NCBI RefSeq assembly: GCF_902477725.1
Contig: NZ_CABSIF010000007.1
Coordinates: forward strand, 62,001-126,000
Length of the DNA stretch: 64,000 nt
Source: an uncultured Desulfovibrio sp.
Lineage (GTDB): Bacteria > Desulfobacterota > Desulfovibrionia > Desulfovibrionales > Desulfovibrionaceae
Direction: 5' to 3'
Below the pieces are notes generated by a model. It searched no databases. It was given only the letters and a program-made list of their open reading frames with translations, and was not told the origin of the DNA. A program made the translations under genes and the position numbers. This document shows, in pieces, positions 8,646-16,306 of this stretch. The first letter of the stretch is position 1; each line of letters opens with the position of its first letter.

Positions 8646-9417
8646 AATTGTCGCCCGTCCCAGCCTGAGGCTGAGGGCGCTCCAGTGGTGTAATCGCGCA
8701 GTGCTGTTCGCCTCCACGCTGTTTTTGGGCGAATGGGCCTTGTTTGGCGTGTTCCGCTGCCCCTTTGTTGTGCCCTTTGTGAGCTGCCAGAACTGCCCGG
8801 TCATTACCTGTCCCGGTCAGGCCGCGCGGATGTTCTGGGGATTCTGGGGCGTGTGGCTGGCTGTGGCGGCCGTGTTTGGCAAGGCTTTTTGCGGCTGGCT
8901 GTGTCCTGGGCAGCTGGCGAACCGGGTTTTGGCGCTCAATCCTTTTCGTTTTGGCCCTAATCCCGTGGGCGTGGCTAATTTTCGCTGGGCCCGGTATCTA
9001 ATGCTGGCGGCGGGGCTGACAGCCTGGTTTGTTCTGGGGCAACCGCGCGTGGACGTGCCTATTCGTGTGGGGGAATTTTGGCCCTCGGCCTGGCTTACGT
9101 GGAAGCATGCTTTCCCCATGTTGGATTTGCGTCTGCTTATCACCTTGGGCGGGCTGGCGTTGGGGCTGGTTGTGCTGATGTGCTGGTGCCGGTTTGTCTG
9201 TCCTTTTGGCGCGGCGCTGGAAGTGGCGCGCAAGTTTGCGCCGTTCCGTTTTTACAGAACTGAGCAGTGCAACGATTGCGACAAGTGCAGGCGGGTTTGC
9301 GTTATGAGGACGAGGCCGGGCGAGGAGAATTGCACCAATTGCGGTGATTGTGCGGACAGTTGCCCCACGGATTGCATCCAGTTTGGGGTGAAGCGGTATG
9401 GTCGCAAGGGGAAGTAA
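8635..9417 (+). CDS. NapH/CcoG-like membrane-bound polyferredoxin
   Basis: The 260-residue integral membrane protein has about four or five hydrophobic segments. Cysteine motifs: SCQNCPVITCPG (Cys51, 54, 59), CGWLCPG (86-92), CRFVCP (185-190), and at the C-terminus two ferredoxin-type clusters, Cys212/215/218/222 and Cys233/236/239/243. The CGWxCP signature is shared by NapH, NosR and CcoG-type electron carriers that pass electrons across the membrane. It overlaps the Tat-exported binding protein by 11 bases, so the two products are likely to work together, probably as an electron donor and a periplasmic acceptor or ligand-binding partner. The exact role is unknown. Confidence 0.82.
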   Translation: MLHEIVARPSLRLRALQWCNRAVLFASTLFLGEWALFGVFRCPFVVPFVSCQNCPVITCPGQAARMFWGFWGVWLAVAAVFGKAFCGWLCPGQLANRVLALNPFRFGPNPVGVANFRWARYLMLAAGLTAWFVLGQPRVDVPIRVGEFWPSAWLTWKHAFPMLDLRLLITLGGLALGLVVLMCWCRFVCPFGAALEVARKFAPFRFYRTEQCNDCDKCRRVCVMRTRPGEENCTNCGDCADSCPTDCIQFGVKRYGRKGK

Positions 9418-9451
9418 AGCAGAAAGGCAGGGATAGTTTTGCGGCGGGGTA

Positions 9452-9677
9452 GAGCCTGTCGAGCGTATTTACGCAAACCCGACTTTTTTGGCCTGACGGC
9501 GTTAAAATCCTGTTTTTGATGCTCACGTACTTGAGTACGCTGCGCTCAAAAGCAGGATTTTTCCTTGTCAGTCCAGAAAAATGCGTATTTTGCAAATTCA
9601 CTCAACACCAGCCATCGCCCTCGCTTCGCTCCGGCGAGTTTAAGGAAGGCGACTCCACGACCTGCTTCTGATGTCGG
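9452..9677. repeat. Long direct repeat, copy 1, containing an inverted repeat
   Basis: About 225 bases recur 300 bases downstream (9752-9978). Inside, AAAATCCTGTTTTTGA and TCAAAAGCAGGATTTT form a long imperfect hairpin around a small inner stem CGTAC/GTACG. Non-coding in appearance, though open frames occur on both strands. Confidence 0.85.
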
Positions 9678-9751
9678 GTGGGGGAAAGGCAGAAAAGGCA
9701 AAAAGGCAGGGAGAAAAAGGCAAAAGCAGGGGAGAGGGTGGCGGGGAGGGT

Positions 9752-9978
9752 GAGCCTGTCGAGCGCATTTACGCAAACCCGACTTTTGCACCCTGAATGC
9801 GTCAGCGCCGGGATTTTGATGCTCACGTACATGAGTACGCTGCGCTCAAAAACAGGATTTTTCCTTGTCAGTCCAGAAAAATGCGTATTTTGCAAATTCA
9901 CTCAACACCAGCCATCGCCTCCGCGTCCGCTCCGGCGAGTTTAAGGAAGGCAACTCCACAACCAGCTTCTGATGACGG
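9752..9978. repeat. Long direct repeat, copy 2
   Basis: This is the second copy of the element at 9452. The right part (CAGGATTTTTCC to TTCACTCAACACC) is nearly identical, while the left arm of the inverted repeat has decayed. The segment between the copies (about 9680-9750) is a purine-rich run of AAAGGCAG-like units. Confidence 0.85.
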
Positions 9979-10350
9979 GCTGGATTCTTTTGAGTCGTAG
10001 ATTTTTCGTCTGGTTATAGATGAATGGTAACTGGCATTACTGTATGCAATTTACCGATATGCTAAATTTTTTTGATATCGTGATTAGTCCTGTATTTGTG
10101 GCGACTGAAACTCCAGAAACTACGGGAAAAGAGTACGAAGCTATTTCCGAAACGAGCAGCTATACCTGTGGTAGTTGGCTGAAACGGATTCACATTCAAA
10201 GTGAAAGCGGACTCTGGCATTAACGCGGCGCGGAGGGAGATCACCTGAGCGAGCGCAGCGAGTGATGGAAGCTCCCGCAGCAGATGCCGCGTTGCCCTCG
10301 CCGCATGAAGAATGCTGAAAGCCCTTCTTAGGGGGTGTTCCGGGGGGAGT

Positions 10351-10397
10351 GCAGAGGGGGCCTAGGAGGGGCGCAGCCCCTAACAGGTCCCCTCTGC
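10351..10397. repeat. Nested GC-rich hairpin in repeat-rich intergenic DNA
   Basis: An outer stem GCAGAGGGG/CCCCTCTGC (10351-10359 with 10389-10397) encloses an inner stem AGGGGC/GCCCCT (10367-10372 with 10376-10381). It has no T tract. It lies in a very GC-rich, gene-free stretch (10225-10565) that also holds the palindromic-looking GAGCGAGCGCAGCGAG near 10248-10263. Confidence 0.6.
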
Positions 10398-10565
10398 CCA
10401 CGCCGGGGAGGCGTCCCAAACTCCGCCGGAGGACGGAATCCCGTGCCCGAAGGGCAGCAAAAAAGATCAGCATCGTCCAGCCTAGGCGAAATCGCACGTC
10501 GCGCAGGCGTCCCAAACCTCGGCGGGCGGCGAAGCGCTGTGCCCACAGGGCGCAATGCCGCCAGC

Positions 10566-10596
10566 AAAAAGGGAGCAAACCCTTAGGCCTGCTCCC
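10566..10596 (-). terminator. Rho-independent terminator after gatA
   Basis: Stem GGGAGCA/TGCTCCC (10571-10577 with 10590-10596). Read on the minus strand it is followed by TTTTT, and it lies 27 bases past the gatA stop. Confidence 0.85.
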
Positions 10597-10622
10597 AGCA
10601 TATTCCATACGTCAAAAACAAT

Positions 10623-12083
10623 TTACAACTTCGCCGCTCCAACCCCCGGCACAACCTGCTCCAAGGCATGCCCAAGAGAAAGCAACTCGCCCTCGGCAAA
10701 GGCTTTGCCAAAAAGCTGCATACCCACGGGCAGCCCGCTCTCGGCGCCAACACCCACAGGCATGGAAAGCCCGGGCAAACCCGCCAGATTGAGCGAAAGC
10801 GTGTAGGCGTCCATGAGGTACATCTGAAGCGGATCGGCGGTCAGGCTGCCCACATTCCATGCAGGAACGGGCGAGACCGGAGCCCACAGAGCATCGCATT
10901 TATCAAGGGCGGCAAGGTATTCATCGCGGATGAGGCGGCGCACCTGCGCGGCCTTGCGGTAGTACGCATCGTAATAGCCGGAGGAAAGCACATAGGCTCC
11001 CAGCATGATGCGGCGCTTGACTTCCTGCCCGAAGCCCTCGGTGCGCGAATGCACGTACAGCTCTTCAAGATTTTTGATATCCGTAGCGCGGCGGCCGTAA
11101 CGAACACCGTCAAAGCGGGCGAGGTTGGAACTGGCCTCGGCCATGGCGATGATATAGTAGGTGGCGATGGCCGCATCGGTGTGCGGCAGGCTCACTTCCA
11201 CCAGTTCGGCGCCCTGGGCCTGAGCAATGCTCATGGCGTTCTGGCATACGGCGCGCACTTCAGGGGCCAGCCCTTCGCCAAAAAATTCCTTGGGTATGCC
11301 CAGCCGCGCGCCCTTGAGGGGCTTACTGTTCAGTGCGGCCACATAGTCGTCCACCGGGCGCGGAGCGCAGGTGCCGTCACGCTGGTCATGCCCGGCAATA
11401 ACGGCCAGCACGCGGGCGCAGTCTTCCACGCTGCGGGTCAGCGGGCCAACCTGATCCAGTGAGGAGCCATAGGCAATAACGCCGTAGCGCGACACGCGGC
11501 CGTAGGTGGGCTTGAGGCCCACGCAACCGCACAATGAGGCAGGCTGACGGATGGAGCCACCGGTATCAGTACCCAGCGAAGCAAAGCATTGCCCGGCAGT
11601 GACTGAGGCTGCGGAGCCACCGCTGGAGCCGCCGGGAACGCGATTGACGTCACGCGGGTTGCGGGTGGTCTGGTAGGAGGAGTTTTCCGTGGTGGAACCC
11701 ATGGCGAACTCGTCCATGTTGTTCTTACCCAGAATGACGGCCCCGGCCTCGCGCAGTTGCTGCACGGCAAAGGCGTCATAAAAGGGGGTGTAATTTTCGA
11801 GAATGCGCGAACCGGCAGTGGTGCGCAAGCCCTTGGTGGAGAGGGCGTCCTTGACTGTTACCGGCACACCCCACAGGGACTTGGCAGGATTGGGGCCTTC
11901 CTTGTCCATGGCGGCAGCAGCGGCAAGCGCCCCTTCCTTGTCCACGGTCAGCATGGCCGCTATGCGCGGCTCGGTGGCGTCCATGCGCGCAAGGCAGGCC
12001 GTAACGGCGTCAACTGCGCTCAGTTCCTTTTTTTGCAGAGCCTGAGCGGCTTGTGTGAGCGAGAGGGAACAAATTTCGGTCAT
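10623..12083 (-). CDS. gatA: Aspartyl/glutamyl-tRNA amidotransferase subunit A
   Basis: About 486 residues of the amidase-signature family. The catalytic parts are visible: Lys in VTVKDALSTKG, the Gly/Ser-rich GGSSGGSAASVTAG with the cis-Ser, and the nucleophile region TDTGGSIRQPASLCG. GatA frees ammonia from glutamine and passes it to GatB for conversion of misacylated Asp-/Glu-tRNA. The frame is open to a GTG at 12107, but MTEICSLS at 12083 is the more usual start. It follows gatC; gatB is not in this window. Confidence 0.95.
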   Translation of the reverse strand: MTEICSLSLTQAAQALQKKELSAVDAVTACLARMDATEPRIAAMLTVDKEGALAAAAAMDKEGPNPAKSLWGVPVTVKDALSTKGLRTTAGSRILENYTPFYDAFAVQQLREAGAVILGKNNMDEFAMGSTTENSSYQTTRNPRDVNRVPGGSSGGSAASVTAGQCFASLGTDTGGSIRQPASLCGCVGLKPTYGRVSRYGVIAYGSSLDQVGPLTRSVEDCARVLAVIAGHDQRDGTCAPRPVDDYVAALNSKPLKGARLGIPKEFFGEGLAPEVRAVCQNAMSIAQAQGAELVEVSLPHTDAAIATYYIIAMAEASSNLARFDGVRYGRRATDIKNLEELYVHSRTEGFGQEVKRRIMLGAYVLSSGYYDAYYRKAAQVRRLIRDEYLAALDKCDALWAPVSPVPAWNVGSLTADPLQMYLMDAYTLSLNLAGLPGLSMPVGVGAESGLPVGMQLFGKAFAEGELLSLGHALEQVVPGVGAAKL

Positions 12084-12214
12084 GGCGTTCTCAAATATGT
12101 TCTGCACTGCGGTTTGCGCAATGCTGTGCGTTTTTGTGCGAGATGCTCCGGCGTTGGTGATCCACCGGGCTGCTGCACTGGGCCGGGGCAGAGCAATATT
12201 GCCCTGAAACTGCG

Positions 12215-12511
12215 CTAGACGATGCGGGGCACGATGAAATATTCACCATCGGCCTCGGGGGCATTGGCGAGCACTTCACTGCGTTCACGCCGCCGGGCCG
12301 ACACATCGTCCCGCAGGGGGCCGGGATGCTGGGCCGGGCTGTACAGCGGTTCCACATCCTTGGTGTCCACGCGCGCAAGCACGTCCATATAGGCCAGAAT
12401 ATCGCCCATCTGGCGGGCAAACAGGGTCTGTTCTTCTTCGCTGACGCTCAACCGGGAAAGCGTAGCCATGTGGGCCACTTCTTCCAGACTGATGGTTTTG
12501 TTGTCTGCCAT
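12215..12511 (-). CDS. gatC: Aspartyl/glutamyl-tRNA amidotransferase subunit C
   Basis: The 98-residue protein has the GatC pattern EEVAHMATLSRLSVSEEE, QMGDILAYMDVLARVDT, VEPLYSP and LRDDV. It stabilises the GatA-GatB complex. AAAGGA precedes the ATG. It lies 131 bases upstream of gatA and 35 bases downstream of the LpoA-like lipoprotein gene on the same strand. Confidence 0.95.
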   Translation of the reverse strand: MADNKTISLEEVAHMATLSRLSVSEEEQTLFARQMGDILAYMDVLARVDTKDVEPLYSPAQHPGPLRDDVSARRRERSEVLANAPEADGEYFIVPRIV

Positions 12512-12545
12512 GTGTCGTCCTTTAAAGGCATGCCTGCGGGCGCGA

Positions 12546-13940
12546 TCAGCGCGCAGCGGGCAGGCTGAGTTTATACGAGGGGCGCGGCGTGTTGCTCATG
12601 ATGGGCGCAGACGGCGGCGTCTGCCCCGTCTGCACCGCCGGGGCGGCTTCCGCACCTGCGGCAGGGGCCGCAAGGGGTGCGCCGGTGGCGTCCACGGGGG
12701 GCAGACCCTGCATGCGCAGAGCAGCCTGCTGCAATACGCGAGCGCGAGTTTGCTGGAAGGTTTCCACATCCACGGGCGTCATACCCGTGGGCGAAACGCC
12801 GAACAAGAAGAGCTTCTGATGGGCAACGCCCGCGTTGTCCCACGTAATGGGGGCCATGCCCCAGATCATCTTGGAGGCGCGCTGCGCGCGGGCCGTAATC
12901 TGCGGTGTTGTCAGGCGCGAATCAAGCCCCATGGACACGGCAAAGCGCACGAAGTCGTAGCCCAGGGCGTTCCAGAAGTCCGTGCCGGGTGCCTGAAGGG
13001 CGCGGGGGGCCTGCGGCTGGTTCCATGCGCCGGGAAAGACCGCCAGAGCGAATTTGTCGGCATTGGCAATCGTTTTGCCGGAGAGGCTCTGCTCCCAAAG
13101 CGTGGTTCCCAGGAGCACCAGCCGATCCTCGCCGTTATAGAGCAGGCTTGTGGTTAGCATTTCCATGCTTTTCCAAGAGTCAGGCAGCAACAGGGCTTCA
13201 AAGGAGGTCTGCGGCACAGGGGTTTTGCTGCCCTGCGGCGTCTGGGCGTTGATGAGCGGAGCCACGGCATTGCTCCACGAGGTGGAGTCGGCGGGGTTAT
13301 ACGAGGCCTTTTGCAACAGCATGTTGTGGCTGGCAAGGCTCTGCTCCATGAGGCCGGTCATACGCACACCGTAGGCATCGGTAGGATAAAAAGCCCCGTA
13401 AGTGCGGATGTTCAGGCCGGTGCTGGCAAAGTTGATGAGCGTGTCGATCTGGTCTTGCGGGCTGGGGAAAAAGCGCCAGGCGCGCGCACCTTCGTCACCC
13501 TGTTCAAGCGAAGGCACAAAGGTGAAGAAGGCTCTTTTTTCGAGCTGACCGTGCTCGCGGGCCTGAGCGTAGTTGCGCGCCTGCAGGGGGCCGCCCACAA
13601 CAGCGCAGGCCGGGGGCAGCGCGTCCAGACGCTGCAACCAGTCGGCTGCTTCTGTGTTGACCGTTTCAATGCGCATCTTGACGCCGTTGGCGGCAAGCTC
13701 GGTCTGGGCCATCTGCGCGCCGTGGCGCACCTTGCTCGCAATGGGAGCATACGTGCCGGAAGACGGCAGGGCCAGCACCACGCAGGGGCCGGAGGCGGGC
13801 GCGGAGGCAACCGGTTGGGGTTTGGGTTCGGGCGCTCTTTGACCAAGGCCAAAGGGCATCTGACACGCGGCAAGACAGCCAAGAAGCGCCAGCAGCGAAA
13901 CGTTGCGAGCCAGCGCGGCGAAAGAGCGGCAAAAATTCAT
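12546..13940 (-). CDS. LpoA-like penicillin-binding-protein activator lipoprotein
   Basis: The 464-residue protein has a lipoprotein signal with lipobox LAAC (Cys26). A periplasmic-binding-protein-like domain follows (CVVLALPSSGTYAPIASKVR, then AVVGGPLQARNYAQARE and YAFYPTDAYG-like GAFYPTDAYGVRM), the arrangement of the LpoA family that stimulates class A penicillin-binding proteins from the outer membrane. A Pro/Ala-rich tail ends the protein. It is first in a minus-strand unit with gatC and gatA. It could instead be a generic lipoprotein ligand-binding protein. Confidence 0.8.
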   Translation of the reverse strand: MNFCRSFAALARNVSLLALLGCLAACQMPFGLGQRAPEPKPQPVASAPASGPCVVLALPSSGTYAPIASKVRHGAQMAQTELAANGVKMRIETVNTEAADWLQRLDALPPACAVVGGPLQARNYAQAREHGQLEKRAFFTFVPSLEQGDEGARAWRFFPSPQDQIDTLINFASTGLNIRTYGAFYPTDAYGVRMTGLMEQSLASHNMLLQKASYNPADSTSWSNAVAPLINAQTPQGSKTPVPQTSFEALLLPDSWKSMEMLTTSLLYNGEDRLVLLGTTLWEQSLSGKTIANADKFALAVFPGAWNQPQAPRALQAPGTDFWNALGYDFVRFAVSMGLDSRLTTPQITARAQRASKMIWGMAPITWDNAGVAHQKLFLFGVSPTGMTPVDVETFQQTRARVLQQAALRMQGLPPVDATGAPLAAPAAGAEAAPAVQTGQTPPSAPIMSNTPRPSYKLSLPAAR

Positions 13941-13990
13941 GACGGTATCCTGGTTGTAGTACCGGCAGGCCCGCCGTGCGCGGGCCGCAA

Positions 13991-14023
13991 AAAAAGGTCT
14001 GGTTCAGGGAACCAGACCTTTTT
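13991..14023 (-). terminator. Terminator downstream of dnaK
   Basis: A perfect 15-bp stem (13991-14005 with 14009-14023) with a three-base loop has A and T runs at its ends. It lies between dnaK and the LpoA-like gene, and can end dnaK transcription on the minus strand. Confidence 0.9.
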
Positions 14024-14081
14024 AGTACAGGGTAGGCGTGGTTGCAAGTTCGGGGCGTGTGCCGCCGAGCTGCCCTTGCCC

Positions 14082-15998
14082 TTATTTCTTCACTTCAGTG
14101 TAGTCTGCGTCCACAACATCATCGCCGGCATTGCCATGCTGCTGGCCTGCGCCCGCGGCTCCGGCTTCTGCGCCGGGCTGGCCGCCAGTCTGCTGGGCCT
14201 GCTGCTGATAGAGCTGCTCGGCAAGCTTGTGCGAGGTCTTGGCGAGGTCATCGGTGGCAGCCTTGATAGCTGCGGCGTCTTCGCCTTCCATGAGCTTGCG
14301 CAGAGCGGCGATTTTGCCGTCAATGTCGCTCTTGAGCGCGGCGTCGGCCTTGTCGCCCAGATCGGTCAGGGATTTCTCCGTGCCGTAGATCAGGCTGTCG
14401 GCGTGGTTGCGCGCTTCAATCAGTTCCTGCTTCTTCTTGTCGTCAGTGGCGTGGGTTTCAGCCTCGCGCACCAGGCGCTGGATGTCGTCTTCCGACAGGC
14501 CGGAAGAAGCCGTGATCTTGATGGACTGTTCCTTGCCGGTGCCCATGTCCTTGGCAGACACGTTCACGATGCCGTTGGCGTCAATGTCAAAAGACACCTC
14601 AACCTGCGGCACGCCACGGGGCGCCGGGGGAATGCCAGCCAGGTCAAAACGGGCCAGGGTCATGTTGTCGGGCGCCATGGGGCGCTCGCCCTGAAGCACG
14701 TGGATGGACACAGAGGGCTGGTTGTCGGACGCAGTGGTGAACACCTGGCTTTTGCGCGTGGGGATGGTGGTGTTGCGGTCGATCAGCTTGGTGAACACGC
14801 CGCCCATGGTTTCAATACCAAGGGAGAGCGGGGTCACGTCGAGCAGCAGCACGTCCTTGACGTCGCCGGTGAGGATGCCACCCTGAATGGCAGCGCCCAT
14901 GGCCACAACTTCGTCCGGGTTCACGGAGCGGTTGGGCTCCTTGCCAAAGAACTTGCCCACAACCGTCTGCACCAGAGGCATACGGGTCATGCCACCCACA
15001 AGAATGACTTCGTCAATCTGCGAGGCATTCATGCCAGCGTCGGCCAGAGCCTTTTTGCAGGGCTCAATGGTGCGGTCAACAAGGTCGCTGACCAGCGATT
15101 CAAGCTTGGCGCGGCCAATCTTGACGAGCATATGCTTGGGGCCGTTTTGGTCGGCAGTGATAAAGGGCAGGTTGACCTCGGCCTCCATGGAGGTGGAAAG
15201 GTCTTTCTTCGCCTTTTCAGCGGCTTCTTTCAGGCGCTGGAGGGCCATGCTGTCCTTGGAAAGGTCAATGCCGTTTTCACGCTTGAATTCTTCCACCAGG
15301 AAGTTGATGACGCGCTGGTCAAAGTCTTCGCCGCCAAGGAAGGTGTCACCATTGGTGGCGCGCACTTCCACGACGTTGTCGCCAACTTCGAGAATGGAAA
15401 TATCAAAGGTGCCGCCGCCGAGGTCGAACACAGCGATCTTTTCGTTGGCTTTTTTGTCCGCGCCATACGCCAGCGAGGCCGCAGTGGGCTCGTTGATGAT
15501 ACGCTTGACGTCAAGACCGGCGATGCGGCCCGCGTCCTTGGTGGCCTGGCGCTGGGCATCGTTAAAGTAGGCGGGCACGGTGATGACAGCTTCGGTAACG
15601 GTTTCGCCGAGGTAGGCTTCCGCATCTGCCTTCAGCTTGGCCAGAATCATGGCCGAAACTTCAGGCGCGCTGTAGGTGCGACCATCAACTTCCACGCCAG
15701 CGTCGTCATTTGCAGCCTTGACGATGGCGTAGGGCGAATGCTCTTTCCAGCGGCCAACTTCGGGGCTTTCAAATTTACGGCCCATGAGGCGCTTGATGGC
15801 GAAAACCGTGCGCTTGGGGTTGGTAACAGCCTGGCGCTTGGCAATATCGCCCACCAGACGTTCTTTATCTGTAAAGGCGACCACGGAAGGAGTGGTACGG
15901 CCACCTTCGGGATTAGTGATGCACTTGGGGTCCTTGCCCTCCATTACGTAGACGCAGGAGTTAGTGGTACCCAGGTCGATGCCTATGATCTTGGACAT
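14082..15998 (-). CDS. dnaK: Molecular chaperone DnaK (Hsp70)
   Basis: The 638-residue protein starts MSKIIGIDLGTTNSCVYVME. The nucleotide-binding domain carries VITVPAYFNDAQRQATKDAG, IINEPTAASLAYG and IAVFDLGGGTFDISIL; the linker DVLLLDVTPLSLGIET leads to the peptide-binding domain and a helical lid with a Gln/Gly/Ala-rich tail ending DDVVDADYTEVKK. AGGAGGATTCAGAT precedes the ATG at 15998, which settles the start. It is monocistronic, without grpE or dnaJ beside it. No CIRCE element was found upstream. Confidence 0.98.
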   Translation of the reverse strand: MSKIIGIDLGTTNSCVYVMEGKDPKCITNPEGGRTTPSVVAFTDKERLVGDIAKRQAVTNPKRTVFAIKRLMGRKFESPEVGRWKEHSPYAIVKAANDDAGVEVDGRTYSAPEVSAMILAKLKADAEAYLGETVTEAVITVPAYFNDAQRQATKDAGRIAGLDVKRIINEPTAASLAYGADKKANEKIAVFDLGGGTFDISILEVGDNVVEVRATNGDTFLGGEDFDQRVINFLVEEFKRENGIDLSKDSMALQRLKEAAEKAKKDLSTSMEAEVNLPFITADQNGPKHMLVKIGRAKLESLVSDLVDRTIEPCKKALADAGMNASQIDEVILVGGMTRMPLVQTVVGKFFGKEPNRSVNPDEVVAMGAAIQGGILTGDVKDVLLLDVTPLSLGIETMGGVFTKLIDRNTTIPTRKSQVFTTASDNQPSVSIHVLQGERPMAPDNMTLARFDLAGIPPAPRGVPQVEVSFDIDANGIVNVSAKDMGTGKEQSIKITASSGLSEDDIQRLVREAETHATDDKKKQELIEARNHADSLIYGTEKSLTDLGDKADAALKSDIDGKIAALRKLMEGEDAAAIKAATDDLAKTSHKLAEQLYQQQAQQTGGQPGAEAGAAGAGQQHGNAGDDVVDADYTEVKK

Positions 15999-16241
15999 AT
16001 CTGAATCCTCCTCAGGAAAACTTCTCTGTACGCTTCGCGCTACCACCTCCGAGGGGCCTCAGGGAGTGCGCAAACGGCGGCGAGCGCGGGAAAATCAGCG
16101 CCATTGGTTGGGCGCGAACAATATGTAAGTCCTTCTCCGTTATCGTCCAGAGCGGTTGGGCAAAAAAAATCAAAAAACTTGCGCAAGTGGTGGGTTGCGA
16201 GCGTAACCCTGACATTTTTTCCCCGTGAGCAGCGTAAAAAA

Positions 16242-16268
16242 AGCCGCCGGAAGTGTTTTCCGGCGGCT
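16242..16268 (-). terminator. Terminator after the chemoreceptor gene
   Basis: An 11-bp stem (16242-16252 with 16258-16268) is followed on the minus strand by seven T. It lies 39 bases past the chemoreceptor stop and upstream of dnaK. Confidence 0.92.
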
Positions 16269-16306
16269 GAATTATGTCAGGCTCTGGTGCCCGGTAATTT
16301 TATGGA

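Noticed and set aside
9302..9901. Two similar minus-strand frames of about 99 codons
   Set aside because: They run over the direct repeats; similarity follows from the repeat itself, and there is no sign of selection on protein.
10020..10223. 67-codon plus-strand frame after the direct repeats
   Set aside because: No good ribosome site and no recognisable motif; AT-rich composition alone is not evidence.
13311..16004. A frame of 897 codons on the plus strand opposite dnaK
   Set aside because: It is the shadow of dnaK and the LpoA-like gene; the Gly/His-rich translation has no domain, and both genes on the other strand are certain.
15999..16240. CIRCE element or clear heat-shock promoter before dnaK
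   Set aside because: No TTAGCACTC inverted repeat; only a short CTTGCGCAAG palindrome, too weak to name.
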